Below are positions 12,053 through 23,341 of a stretch of DNA of 64,000 nucleotides, piece after piece. Position 1 is the first letter of the stretch. Each line of letters opens with the position of its first letter. The stretch lies in NCBI GenBank assembly GCA_029204225.1, contig CM055105.1:51177680-51241679 (forward strand). The letters run 5' to 3'. The translations under genes were made by a program, and so were the position numbers. The notes under the pieces were generated by a model. It worked only from the letters and a program-made list of their open reading frames with translations, was not told where the DNA came from and ran no database searches. The DNA is from Diphasiastrum complanatum (lineage: Eukaryota; Streptophyta; Lycopodiopsida; Lycopodiales; Lycopodiaceae).

Positions 12053-12802
12053 GTAAAGTGGAGATAAATAAAAGTGATGAACAAAAAATGTTGCTTCTCT
12101 CTCACTATAGGATCCAATAATGGTGTGCTACCATCTCCTATGCAAGATCTTGGAACAAACTGTGAGATGATTCTCACTAGCTATCTCAATCTCTCCAAAA
12201 CTAGATCTACTTCACATCAAATGATGGAGTATGGGCAAAGTTAGGATCAAACACTCTTAGCACGTGTGAAATACACTAAAAAACCAAATTTTACTCAAAT
12301 ACAATAATATTGCATGAAACAAAATTGCTAAGATCTCAAAACAGTGCCTAGATCACATGTAGATGAGATTGGTAAGCATTCAACTGTGATTTTGGATCAA
12401 ATAAGCAATCTTTTGACCAAACCAAATGTGTCTACCCAGGTCTAGGTGCCCTACCTAACCCTCCTCAAAAGCTTATAACTTTTGATTGGCTCAACCAAAT
12501 GGAATGAAACTGATTGCATCAGAAAAAAATAGCTTCAAAACAAGCTATCTAGCAAGATTTTTGGATCAAACATGAAAGAGAACTCTCAAACTGAAATTGG
12601 ATGTTCCTCACATGTGTCTGAGCACCTGATTTTGTACAGTACTAGGTCAGACCCAATCAATGTCCTTTTGATCTCTTTTGATCCAAAATTGAACAAGATA
12701 GCTAGGAAAATGGGCCTTGACAATTTCTAGCTCAAGATTGATGAATAGTTTTCACTCAAATGGATCAAAATGCATGGTAACCTTAGGTAGGCTCTGATAC
12801 CA
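12053..12802 (-). other. Leader and primer-binding site of element J
   Basis: TGGTATCAGAGC is at 12802-12791 (minus), abutting the 5' LTR. The leader has a CACGTGTGAAATAC stretch near 12259 and no coding signal. Confidence 0.8.
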
Positions 12803-13623
12803 TGTTAAATTTCACACGTGTGGATTGTCCACTACATGTACTTGTGATCTCCTAAGATGTGTAGATGCACCAAGATCAAGACTAGATTGAGATTCAAGAT
12901 CTATCTTTGATTCTATGGCAAAAACACACTACTACATGCATTCAATCACTTCCAACTCTCACTCACACGTGTGGGAAGTGTTCCAAAAGTATTCTAAGTA
13001 AGAACAAGATGCTCTCCTTGGGTAGAGAGAGAAAAACCATCATGAGCTCTCGGGTAGAGAGAGAAAGCTAGAGATTCAATGACACTCAAAATCCACTCAA
13101 TCTCAAAATCAATTAGATCCAAAAGGAGGAGTACAATGATACTAATAGATTCATGAGCTACCACTATGCTTAACTATGATTGGATCACACTTTGCCACCT
13201 CTTGATCCTATTGGACCATTGATCCATGCACCTCTAAATTCTATTGGACTATATTCAAGCACACCTCAATTTTCTATTGGACCTCACAAGGTTCCACCTC
13301 TAAATCCTATTGGACCTCTTAAGCTTCATCAAACAAAAGCATGACACTTGTCTACACTCTAATTGGCACAAGTTTGGCTCTATTTTGGCTCAATATTGGC
13401 ATTACAAGTGGAAATGGATAATTTGCCATCTATGCCAAATTTGACCCTATCAACATCCTACACCTTAATGCTTGACTATGAAATTCTATGAGACCCCTAT
13501 ATCAAACATTTTAATTTATTTTACAATTCTCCACACGTGGGAACATCCTCCACACATTTGAGATTCACTTACAAACTTCTATCATTAAAAAATACAAAGC
13601 TAGATTTTTGCCAATTTATCACA
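12803..13623 (-). repeat. 5' LTR of element J (821 bp)
   Basis: Same length as the 3' LTR. Two exact CACACGTGTG palindromes at 12813-12822 and 12964-12973; the first is CACATGTGTG in the 3' LTR. The right end ATCACA is followed by the TAGAT duplication. Confidence 0.9.
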
Positions 13624-13628
13624 TAGAT

Positions 13629-13733
13629 CTCATAGCAAAATGGTTTATCAAGCATTGAAGTAAAAAATGTGTTGAAAGTGAATGGTTGAGAATCCTCCCC
13701 TTGATTACCTTTGACAAGATAAGTGAGCCTTGA
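13629..13733 (-). mobile_element. Continuation of element H' beyond J
   Basis: The sequence from TCATAGCAAAATGG onward matches element D at about 42958-43063 and encodes the pre-RT linker region (minus). With J removed, TAGAT joins 8531 to 13629 exactly as in D. The match to D stops near 13733. Confidence 0.75.
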
Positions 13734-14953
13734 AACCAATCTCACTCAACAATCTATGCAGCCAGACAACTTCTTGAGTAGAAGAACTTAATGCTTTATA
13801 CTCAGCTTCTGTCAGTGAAAGAGAATGGTGTCCTGCTTCTTACTAGACCATGAAAGCAGCCATTTTCAAAGTTGAAAGCATACCCTATAATTGACTTTCT
13901 ATCATCTATATTGCATGCCCAATCAGTTCAGCATAACCTTGCAATCGAGGTAAAATGTCATGCTTTCTATAAACCAAGCCAAGGTTGGGTGTGCCCTTCA
14001 CGTACAAGATCTTTTTCGCTGCTTTCCAATGGTCCAATGTAGGTGATGACATGAATTGACTAATCAAGCTCACAACATAGCAAATATTAGGACAAATAGT
14101 CATGAGATGAATCAGACTTCCAACTAGTTGATGAAGTAGTGTAGCTTCAACTTGACCACTATCATCAACACGAGACAACTTCTTACTAGCTACGCATGGA
14201 GTGATGGAAGGTTTGCACTCTGTCATGTGGAATCTCTCTAGAATCTCACGAACATACTTGCGTTGACATAGCTTGATGTCATTGCCATTCTGCCGTACTT
14301 CAACTCCCAAGCAATAATGCATAAGATCTAAATTTGTCATCTCAAATTTCTTGCACAAGTTGGCTTTGATGGAGTGAATGAGATTCTCATCATTGCCCGT
14401 GATAATTATATCATCAACATAAAGCACAAACAAGGCAATGTTATCATTGTCTATAAGAACATAAAGATTTGGATCTGAACTTCTTCTCATAAACTCATGA
14501 GAGAGAACAAATGATCAATACATCCATACCATGCACATGGTGCTTGCTTGAGACCATAGAGTGCTTTGTGTAGCTTGCATACCTTATGTTCCTCTCCCTT
14601 CGCAACAAAGCCTTGTGGTTGGAGCATGTATACTTTTCCAGCCTTTATGTCTGCTTTCTTCTTATAACATTCGTGTGCCCAATGACCATGTTTGTGACAT
14701 TTGTTCTTCTTCTTCTTTTTCTACTTTGATGATGACTCTCCCTCATCCTCATCATCCTAGCCCTTCTTTGGAATCCTCTTCCAACCTTTTTGTTTGTTCT
14801 TGGCTAGCAATGTTTGATCATCCTATGTCCGAAACGATATCCCATAGCTCCTTCTCCATGAGTATACTCTTCATTTTGAACTTCCAAATGTTGTAGTTAG
14901 AAGCCCCATCGAGTTTGCTTGCATCCCAAAATTGCCTCATTGATGTCGGCCAT
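13734..14953 (-). pseudogene. Copia deletion derivative M: gag fused to RT
   Basis: The minus strand begins with a Gag-like start (MADINEAILGCKQTR) at 14953 and a CCHC knuckle ([15 protein letters not shown], near 14670-14714). It then passes directly into RT ([29 protein letters not shown]), skipping protease and integrase. The frame 14490-13906 keeps LYVDDIIITGN and the RT C-terminus; RNase H traces follow to 13734. Several stops and shifts are present. A third copia lineage, distinct from the E/A/B group. 14954-15045 holds nothing I recognise. Confidence 0.75.
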
Positions 14954-15045
14954 TTCCAAATTGTGTAAAAATGCACTTGTAGGCTATAAAAGGTATGTCA
15001 AGGCCAATAGTGATGTCAAAAGTAAAAAATAATGACCTGCAATTT

Positions 15046-15546
15046 TTAGCTTACCAGGAACCCGCCGCTTTGCTGCAAGATTGGAAGCCAAATCGGTTTG
15101 ATAATGGTGATGACTAGATTATGGAATTGTTGTAAATTGTAATATGATTGATCGTAGGAGTTTTCTACTAGATGTGCTTGGGCAGATTCTCGAGGATGTC
15201 TATGTTTTTGTGCTCCTAGATCTTGTTGTCCTCTTGGTGGTGGTCCTAAGAGCGCCAGTTGTGGTTGAGGGTCATGTCTAGGTTGTCTGGGCAACTCTTG
15301 TATATGGACCTGGTTGTTTCGTGGTTGATAAGTCATGTGGTGGTGCTGTGAAACAAATGGTTGCCTAGGAGGTTGATAATGTCCTCCTGACTGGTTGTGA
15401 GGCTGGTTCCTCGGGTTATAATAGCAATAAAGAGAGGTATGGCCCATAAAGTCGCAGATTTCACATTTGATCAAGGAAGTATCTGGGACCAGTTGGTATG
15501 AAGGGCACTCATTGCCAGTGTGTGCACCTCGGCAGTGAGGACACCA
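15046..15546 (-). pseudogene. C-terminal half of a gypsy-type Gag (element P)
   Basis: The frame carries two zinc-knuckle motifs, CPHCRGAHTGNEC and CEICDFMGHTSLYC, followed by a Pro/Gln-rich tail. It is truncated at 15546 by the K LTR. Its N-terminal partner is at 23342-23766 on the plus strand: both ends at the K insertion carry the duplication TGGTG in matching orientation, and the reading frame runs through when joined. The frame ends at 15046 in GTAAGC, which could be a splice donor. Confidence 0.65.
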
Positions 15547-16194
15547 TGTGAAAGATTTCAGATCCTTAAGATCCAATCTACTTGAATGATCTTTGGTTAG
15601 AAAGAGAAATACACTATTAATTTCACCAATGTAGAAAAATCAGCATCTACACACAATTTGAGATGCAAACACTAATAGAACTTGATCAAACTTGAATGAA
15701 ATGATTATGTACTGTTGTTGTCCATACAAAACCAGCAAGCTACTGTATTTCACACGTGTGGATCCAAAAATAGCAAATATAGATCATTCTACACAGAATT
15801 GCAAGCAATCACCAAGATAGTGCACCAATGGATAGGAGAACCCAAGAGAACCATTTATAAGCATGAAATGAGATAGAGAAGAGATAAGATGACTCTCTCC
15901 ACGAGTTACATCCTTTTATAACAGGTCCAAACCCTATTTGGCCACTTGGCTTTCCCACCAAAATGCTAACCCTACCAATTTTGGGTCTAGATTCAATGTA
16001 CCCAACTTATTCAAATTGAATCTACTCAAACTCGCATTCTATATTTTCCACACTTTCAAAAAGTGTTTATTCAAATGAAATTTAGACTAATGAACTTTGA
16101 AAAGTCAACCTCTAAGTCTAAATCAAGTTTTGGCCTCAATATGCCAAATATGGAAATATTGCAAAATGTGATGAAACTAGTTGAATCTTTCACA
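15547..16194 (-). repeat. 3' LTR of copia element K (648 bp)
   Basis: Minus-strand start TGTGAAAGATTCAACTAG follows a GAAGAGGGAG purine tract; the other end is GAAATCTTTCACA beside the duplication (CACCA on plus, 15542-15546). It contains CACACGTGTG at 15751-15760. It matches the LTR at 23767-24416. Confidence 0.88.
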
Positions 16195-16750
16195 CTCCCT
16201 CTTCAACTAGTTTTAACATAGACTTTGATGATACTCCAAGTGAAGTCCTATGCTTCATGAACAAGTCTTTTCCCAATGATTTGGTGAAGATATCAGCTAC
16301 ACATTCCCTTGAAGACACATGTTGAAGCTCCACCTCCTTTTCAATGACTCGCTCCCTCACAAAATGATATTGTATCTCAATATGTTTGCTCCTAGCATGA
16401 AAGATAGGACTGGATGCCATTCTTTGGGCTGATTGATTGTCACAAAAGATGATTGGGCTCTCTGAAAAATCCAGCAAGTGAAGATCCTTGACCATCCTCT
16501 TGATCCATACCATCTCCTTTGTGCAATGTGTAAGAGCTTTGTACTCGGCCTCACTAGATGACAATGAGATAGTGGCTTGTTTCTTTGACATCCATGATAT
16601 AGCTCCATCACTAATGAAAATACAATAAGAACTAATGGATTTCCTATCCATTATATCTCCGGCATAGTCCAAATCTGAAAATCCAAAAAGATTAGGTGAT
16701 GATCCCTCATACAATATGCCAAAATCTCGAGTTCCAATGATGTACCTCAA
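16190..16750 (-). CDS. Copia RNase H and pol C-terminus (element K)
   Basis: 186 open codons: MRYIIGTRDFGILYEG, FSDLDYAGDIMDRKS, LSSSEAEYKAL, HARSKHIEIQYHFVRE and ADIFTKSLGK are the RNase H landmarks of the A/B element family. The stop lies within the first bases of the 3' LTR, as in A and B. It is not a real start; it is the tail of a polyprotein whose RT has been replaced upstream (minus direction). RNase H would remove the RNA strand during reverse transcription. Confidence 0.8.
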   Translation of the reverse strand: MRYIIGTRDFGILYEGSSPNLFGFSDLDYAGDIMDRKSISSYCIFISDGAISWMSKKQATISLSSSEAEYKALTHCTKEMVWIKRMVKDLHLLDFSESPIIFCDNQSAQRMASSPIFHARSKHIEIQYHFVRERVIEKEVELQHVSSRECVADIFTKSLGKDLFMKHRTSLGVSSKSMLKLVEEGV

Positions 16751-17593
16751 AACTCGCTTTCCTAGCTTCCAATGCTCCTAGCATAGTTTTTGCCAATAGA
16801 ACTTTGATCCATCATAAGAATGATCTTCTTCCTAAGAATAGATCTCCTTTCAATGATCATGTAATGCTCAAAATAAAAACAACCATAATTGATATAGAGA
16901 ATAGTGTCCACTTGAGATGCTTCACTATTTATTACATCAATTTTACATGTAAAAATGTGACTAGAACATGAAGAATCAAATAGAATGTAAATGAAATGAT
17001 TCCACCATGCTTCAAACTCTGAACTCTTTGGAAAAATACAGCAAACAAACAATAAATGTGAGTGATCAACTTTTGCTTGCATGTCTCCTCCTTCTTTGTC
17101 CTTCGTTGCCATGTATCCACCATGATACTCCATGAATGAGCCTCCATCTTCATCTTGCCACAAGAAACCATCAAACCTTGGAAATCCATGAGTAGGTGAG
17201 TACATAAATGATGCAAATCCAGCACCACATGACTCCATAAACCAAGTAGTTTGCACTAGTCCATCTTCAAGATCTACTTGACACGACCATGAATTCACCA
17301 AAAATTGACAATCTCCAAGTATTGGCACCAAGTAGCTCAACACTTGAGAACTTAGCCATGGATGAGTGACATAATGAACCTCCAATAGCTTCATTTCCAT
17401 CAGCAAAATCAGCCAAGAATGCTAGTACAAATCCAACTTCAAAACAATGCTCACCAATGTAGCTAGTTTTGCCATATCTTGACAATTTGCACACATCCAC
17501 ATGAAATTGCTCAAACATGAGATAGAACAAGTAAAGTAAACTTTAACAACACTTCCTTGATGCTCCTTTGACCTTACTTGAGTCTTAAATATG
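16751..17593 (-). other. RT-replacing stretch in element K
   Basis: Between the pre-RT linker (which ends near ALMKSGTS, about 17850) and RNase H, no RT motif is found in any frame. Instead there are overlapping open frames: 17530-17267, 17406-16762 and 17228-16932. The segment SHIFTC...SEASQVDTI resembles HVFTC...SEASKVETY in the J module. The portion 17450-17850 closely resembles 33870-34280 in element N (QFHVDVCKLSRYG in both). Function unknown. Confidence 0.6.
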
Positions 17594-19195
17594 CTACAAA
17601 AATAGATCCATAACACCCTTGCCAATTACCTCTCCTTTGATGCTCTTGACTAGCTCCAAATTGCCAACTTCCCTTTTGACTAGTTGAAGCGCTTTGAGAT
17701 CAACCTCTTGATCTTCAACTTGACCATCAAAGTCATTGAACAAAATTTGTTTTCCAGATCCATTACTTGATTTTACAGCAAGATAACATCCATCCACTTG
17801 CATAGCTCCATGTACACAAGAAGATCCTCCAAAAGATGTTCCACTCTTCATAAGAGCTTGATACTCAAGATCCATTGGTTGGATCCACTCCTCTTCTTTC
17901 CTTTCTTGATCTACACTTGTAGGCTCATCCAAAGAGGTTAGGAAAGCAACATAATTTCCAAAAACTACTTGCTTACCCTTTTGATCATATGTGAGCCTTG
18001 AAGGTACTTGTCTTTCTCTTGATGTTCTCCTTGGCTTTTGACTTGATGAAGGTCCATCATCACCACCATCCAAAGTAGGATCCTTCTCATCAACATCAAG
18101 AATATTAGAACCATCTACTTTACCATCAATCATGCTTGAAGACTCCTTTGGAATGTTTCCCTCATCAAAAATGACATCTCTACCAACAATCACTTTGTTA
18201 ATAGAAGGAATGTAAACCTTGTAGGCTTTACTCACCTCACTATATCCAACAAAAATACCTCTTCTTGAAGATGGATCCTCCTTGGTCCTATCATCAAGAG
18301 TGATGTTGACATAGCATGTGCATCCAAAGGTTCTTAGAAAGTTGACACTCGGTCTCCTCTTGAATAGCATCTCAAAAGGTGTCCTTCCATCCAAAATAGC
18401 ACTCGGCCACCTATTGCACAAGAAATTGGCACACAACAAAGCTTGATCCCAAAATGGTTTGTCAAGATTAGCACTTAACCTCATAGCTTTAGCACTTTCA
18501 CATAAAATTCTATTCTTCCTTTCAGCCACTCCATTTTGTTGTGGGGTCCTTGATGTTGTATACTCCCTCTTGATCCCATGCTCATCACAAAAAGCCTTGA
18601 AGTTGTTAGATATGTACTCACCACCATTGTCACCTCTCAAGCACTTGATCTTTGTGGAAAATTGGTCCTCCCTTGCATTCTTGAACTTGACAAAGAAATC
18701 ATGCACTTCATCCTTGCTCTTTAGTAGATAGATCCAACAAAATCTACTAAAATCATCAATGAATGTTACATACATCCTAGCTCCACTATTGCTAATTGTA
18801 ATAAATCCATGAATATCCGAATGTACAAGTTGAAAAGGCTTTGTAGATCTAGAAATAGATCTAGTATAAGGTAGTCTATGTGACTTAGACAAAGCACAAG
18901 ACTCACAAACATGCTTGTCATTACTTAAGAAACTTGGAAGACCAATCACAACCTTCTTCCTTGCCATTACCTCCAATGACTTGAAGTTGAGGTGTCCCAT
19001 CCTTTTGTGCCAAACCTCTTGAATAGAAATTTGCTCCCTTGCAACACATCCAACTTGGTTAGCAATAACACAAGCATCAAGTTTGAACAACTTCCCTTGC
19101 CTTTTACATTTTCCAATCAAGACATCCTTTCTTTTAATCAAACAAGCATCTCCATCAAACTCCACCTTGAGGCCCTTGCTTAGCATTTGGCTCAC
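17594..19195 (-). pseudogene. Copia integrase region of element K, N-terminally truncated
   Basis: 533 open codons beginning inside protease (MSQMLSKGLKVEFDGD). The zinc-binding region (EVWHKRMGHLNFKSLEVM), integrase core (FIDDFSRFCWIY, GDNGGEYIS, NGVAERKNR) and linker (RRTSRERQVPSRLTYD) are intact. The last about 90 residues leave the family at ALMKSGTS and enter the replacement stretch (VDGC, FNDFDGQ). Gag and most of protease are missing at 19196, where a different copia fragment begins. The 5' LTR lies at 23767 on the other strand. Confidence 0.82.
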
Positions 19196-19198
19196 ACA

Positions 19199-19758
19199 AG
19201 CTTCAAAAGAAGTTGTATGGATTAGGTTCTTACTTCACATTAGAGGAGTTCTCAATATCAAAAAGACCCTTTGTAAAGATACTTTTATTTTTTTTCTTTA
19301 GTTTCGACCATCACCAGGCCTAGATTTAGCATACACTGTTAACACATTAAGTCAATTCATGCCTAATCCTAGGTCCACTCATTGGAAAGCATTAAAGAGA
19401 GTGATGAGATATATTTAGGAAAGTTTTGATCACATTTAATGTTATGATGGAAATGCTATCAACCCACTCGTCTTGCGAGGATACTCCGACTCAGATTGGG
19501 GAGGAACAGTCTCTACCAAAAAATCTACCTCCGAGTTCTGTTTCTATCTGGCAGGGGGACCGATTTCGTGGAACTCAAGGAAGCAGAAATCAGTTGTGCT
19601 TTTTTCGACAAAGACATAGTACATCAAAACATGCCAAGCATCAAAAGAAGCTGTATGGATTAGGTTCTTACTTCACATTAGAGGAGTTCTCAATATCAAA
19701 AAGACCCTTTGTAAAGATACTTTTATTTTTTTCCTTTAGTTTCAACCGTCACCAGGCC
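19199..19758 (+). pseudogene. Copia RT/RNase H fragment with internal duplication (L1)
   Basis: The plus strand encodes an RT end and RNase H (LSQFM, HWKALK-like, SDSDWGGT, STKKSTSEFCFYL). About 19199-19318 and 19640-19758 are direct repeats of about 120 bp carrying the same RNase H segment (VWIRFLLHIRGVLNIKKT). 19340-19632 is nearly the reverse complement of 24857-25150, so this fragment and element L form inverted repeats at the edges of a likely inversion. Confidence 0.7.
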
Positions 19759-20580
19759 CAATCAAAATGCATAGATTTGAAATCTACGTAATGTAATTCA
19801 AATTAACTAAAAAATAAAAATGCAATATAGAAAACTTTGAAATTTGTGTCCAGACAGCATGGTCGTATCCCATTGGTTTCTTCTTCCTGCCCGACACGTG
19901 CTAATCTGTCCGACGTCAATACCTCAAGTTAAATTTACTTGACTATGCTGGTAAGTATAATGAAAATTTCTAACTATACTAGTTACAATTATAGAAATAT
20001 ATTATGTATAGTTACATAAAATATGGTATACGCAGTAACTGTGACTATGTTGGCATTCACATTAGATTAAATGTGATACGAAAAATTGAAATTAGCTATC
20101 ATATCAGAGAGATTTTTGGTGCCCAAGCTTTGAAAATAGCAATGGCAAGGAGACCCAGATCTACAATCGATTCTGTGATTCTTTACAATGAGAAAGATGA
20201 AGCTGATAACTGGAAGCCAACAAAATATACGAAGAACTCATGGGTATTGCTGCATACATCATCAAAGGGCAATTTTCGACAAAAGAAAGAGCAAAAATGA
20301 CTTACAAATCTTATTGGAAGGCAAAAATTTTGGAGTTTAAGACTACCCCGGGAGGTCAATTGATATCAGAAGTCTTAGTGCAACATGTATATATGCATTC
20401 AGAAATCAAAGTACATGATATCAATCCTCATGATCATCCAAAATGTAATTGTAAGTATATTAAAACATATGCACTCTACAGCAATCATAGGTGATTTCCT
20501 TTATTGATGCTCTTTAGATTATGATGCGATATGCGGAGCCTAAAAGAAAGTGAAAAAAAATTCATCAAAGTTTGTGATTT
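19759..20580. other. AT-rich spacer with short unassigned ORFs
   Basis: Two overlapping open frames (20004-20300 and 20240-20494, plus) encode sequences I do not recognise, including MARRPRSTIDSVILYNEKDE at 20142. They may be exon remnants or chance. No repeat or element signal was found. Confidence 0.3.
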
Positions 20581-20584
20581 TATA

Positions 20585-20867
20585 TCGCGGTTCGCACGTG
20601 CGAAAGGACGTCCTGTCACACGTGTGAGAGTTGTATGACAAATGCGAGAGTGACATGTGTCACCTTGTCACATTACACGTGTTGAATTTGTACGATCAAA
20701 TGCGAGAGCGACACGTGTTGTCGAGCAAACGAATAAACATGCAACATGTGTCCAGGATTTCACATGTGTGTTGGTGTCACCTCACACGTGCTTGCACTTG
20801 TAGTCCAATTGAAAGTTGACAGGTGTCCTAAGTTCGTTGACCACACGTGCAAAAATTTAGTATAAAT
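20585..20867 (+). promoter_or_regulatory. G-box-rich promoter with TATA box
   Basis: Six CACGTG cores lie at 20595, 20619, 20676, 20712, 20785 and 20844, with three CATGTG variants between them. A TATAAAT box follows at 20861-20867, about 225 bp before the ATG at 21093. CACGTG is the plant G-box/ABRE core bound by bZIP and bHLH factors. Two imperfect about 60-bp units share AAATGCGAGAG followed by GACACGTGT or GACATGTGT, so the cluster partly arose by duplication. Confidence 0.6.
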
Positions 20868-21092
20868 GGCACAAAAACCAATCAAATTTTTACCTTTTTC
20901 GTTCACAAAATTTGCGGCATATCGCTCTTGTGCGCACTCATTGCCTTCCGTTTGCTTGCAACTATACCTACTCGTGCACAAGTGCAATATTCGGTATCTG
21001 CCTACCGTACATATCCCTCTTGTGCGCCATTTTAATAGTTAGTTTTGGTTCAGTTCTCCCTCGCGTACAAGTGCGATATTCACGTTACTACC

Positions 21093-22609
21093 ATGGCCTC
21101 TTCCTCATCATCCTCACGAGATTCAAGCTTGAGTTTATTTCTTAGTGAATTTGAGATTACTGAAGAACTAGACTATATCCACAATCTATTCAGGCCATAT
21201 CTACATGTTTTCGGGACTGCACAACCAAATTCTGACGTATTTTATGACCATTATGTCAGATTCAGAGATATACTTAGTAAGCATGTTTTCTCCATAGGTC
21301 CACTCCAGTACATGCATTATACTGATCTTGTTCATTTCTTCCCAGCTTTCAGACATAGACTGGATAGAATGTTCACCAAATTGTTTGATCTTTTCAAAAG
21401 CAGATCAATGTGTCCGTATTGCAACAAGAAATGTCGATTGGATGAATTTCAGAGTGGTTTCGTACTTTTTCTGTTAGTTCAGATCCCAGATGATGATGAA
21501 GTTTCTGTTGCTGACCCTCCTTTTGCACCATCCTCTGTTCAGTCAGCTATTAAGGATATCAGTCACTTTCTTATCGACACTCCTGATAAGGAAAGTGACT
21601 TTATTGATGTAAATACTGATGTTCTTCGGGATTCTTTCGTTGGCCAAAATACATCTGATGATGAATCCAAATCTATGGAGGAGTCGAAATGTCTTTTCAA
21701 TTTTCCTGTATATTATATTAATGATGATGTATATTTTACTACTGCTGATTTATGTAAATTTTTTGACTATCGTGAGGACGAGGTTCTATGTTTATTATCT
21801 GACACAATTTTCAAATTCTCCGACTTTGTAGATTTTGAAACAGATGACCTTGTTGTTGGTATTGATTTTGATGATGAGGAGGGACTTATGACCGGTGAAA
21901 AATGCCTGAATAAGACTTTATCAAATATAGCTAAGGATGGGTGAGGCAGACCATCCGATGAAGAATTCATGGCATTTCAATCCCATATGGGCTTCTCTCG
22001 TCCATCATTAATGCATTTCACTAATGATTTCACTTCAATACGTGGTCATTATATTGATCATCCTGATCTGGTTGATGTTGATGATGAAGAATGTGTAAGT
22101 GTTTAATCTTCCTTGCATTTGAATGTTTTCGATCACTGAATGTGTTTTTGCTAACATATTTAATATTGCAGGATGCTCTCATAATAGATGATTTTGCTGC
22201 GAGACGAGGTGGTTTCAGACAACACGCATCCTCGTTCCAGAGGGACAGTGGACTGGGCCACTATCTTAGGCATTTCCTGAAGAATGAGATCTGTATTGCT
22301 CATTCCAAGCTGAGCCCAGTCGGGGAGAGTCTTATAATGGTAGTTAAAGCTTTATCATTTTACCTAGGAGGACATAAATTTGTTAAGACGAATAAGATCA
22401 TTTTTGTCAAAAGATCTTATGTTTTGAACATTTTAGGCTTTACTAATGGGAATGTTCCTTTAAGGAGCTCCTATTTTTCATTGTATCCCACTTATATTGA
22501 GCTTAGTGGAAATAAGGATAATGCACATCTATTAGATGCATACGCTAGTAGAGAATTTCTTCATGACAATACTACCATAGAATCTGATACAAGATCTGAT
22601 GATGAATAG
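21093..22609 (+). CDS. Two-exon gene of unknown function, one in-frame stop
   Basis: The start ATG at 21093 has a strong context (ACCATGG) and begins MASSSSSSRDSSLSLF. Exon 1 runs to 22094. The intron 22095-22171 has GTAAGT, a CTAAC branch site at 22151-22155 and a CAG acceptor, and it keeps phase 0. Exon 2 runs from 22172 to the TAG at 22607. The joined frame is about 479 codons with a single TGA at 21942-21944 (possibly from CGA). The protein has a Ser-rich start, a CPYCNKKC motif near residue 109, and acidic stretches, with no domain I can name. No transposon signature is seen. The stop means it may be a young pseudogene or need another explanation. Confidence 0.6.
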
Positions 22610-22818
22610 TTGACACTTTTTAATTTGTTATAATACAATCAATACATTTACATTGGCTATTTCTCCTCTCTTGTTCAATGAATTTGCAAAGCAACTCTGA
22701 ACCTGTCAAGATTTGATGGCAGTGATGATTTTCTACTCATCACTCATCTAATTTTCTCTTCCTGTATGAACTTGCATACTTTTCTAAACTTGTTGTAGTG
22801 TGTGGACTTTGTTATATG
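22610..22818. other. Intergenic spacer between convergent genes
   Basis: It would hold the 3' untranslated ends of the two convergent genes. No defined polyadenylation signal or repeat is evident. Confidence 0.35.
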
Positions 22819-23294
22819 TCAAATCTGAACTCTGCGGTAGAACCACTGAAACAATTGACAAATGTAGTTTCGGTTTTCATTGGTTCCTCCAGGTCGTGTA
22901 TTTTGATGAAATGATGCTCGTGCTTGCCAGTGTGACTTCTCCATCCCTTGTGATGACCATACACTCAAGCTTCCATATGTATTTGCAAAAAATGTTGTAT
23001 GATCTCTTAGTATGTGCTGCATATGTCAAAATCATAATGTTAGTCTTATGTTTGGATCTAAATATATATGAAAATTTGAAAGCATTTTGAAAATTTTATA
23101 CTAACCATGTAATGAGTGATGTGATATTCTCCCCATGCTTTTGATACCTCATTAACAAACTCAACACAAGTCTTTTGAACAGCTTTCTTATCAATATCAA
23201 AGTATTTTTCTTTTCTTAAAATAGCAATCATACTATCAAGCTTTATCCATACATCAACTTTTAGTACTTTGGTTTTGTCATCTTTCTCGAAGTC
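22819..23294 (-). pseudogene. 3' exons of a second gene, transposon-like C-terminus
   Basis: Exon 23294-23106 (63 codons, preceded by CCACTCAG) and exon 23016-22819 (66 codons to TGA) are both in phase 0. The intron 23105-23017 has a GTTAGT donor, a GACTAAC branch site and a CAG acceptor. The end reads YGSLSVWSSQGMEKSHWQAR then TRPGG, a pattern I associate from memory with C-termini of uncharacterised transposon-like proteins in many eukaryotes (G-L..S.QG.E...); this family link is an inference. Upstream exons are missing where P gag begins at 23342. It is convergent to the 21-kb gene. Confidence 0.5.
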
Positions 23295-23341
23295 CTGAGT
23301 GGCAAATAAGTAATATCAAAATGACAAAAGACAAAAAAGTA

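Larger units (their letters stand above)
8532..13623 (-). mobile_element. Complete non-autonomous copia element J (5092 bp)
   Basis: The two LTRs are both 821 bp (8532-9352 and 12803-13623) and flanked by identical 5-bp duplications TAGAT (8527-8531 and 13624-13628). A primer-binding site (12802-12791) and a purine tract GAGGAGGAG just inside the 3' LTR are present. The body encodes Gag and protease but no integrase catalytic core and no RT. It inserted into element H', whose sequence resumes at 13629. The intact boundaries show a real transposition event, so enzymes must have come from another element. Confidence 0.92.

Noticed and set aside
14561-14896. 111-codon plus-strand ORF
   Set aside because: It is antisense to the gag/RT derivative M, whose minus-strand frame has recognisable domains.
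20004-20494. Short ORFs as a gene upstream of the G-box promoter
   Set aside because: No start context, splice sites or domain; kept only as unassigned sequence.
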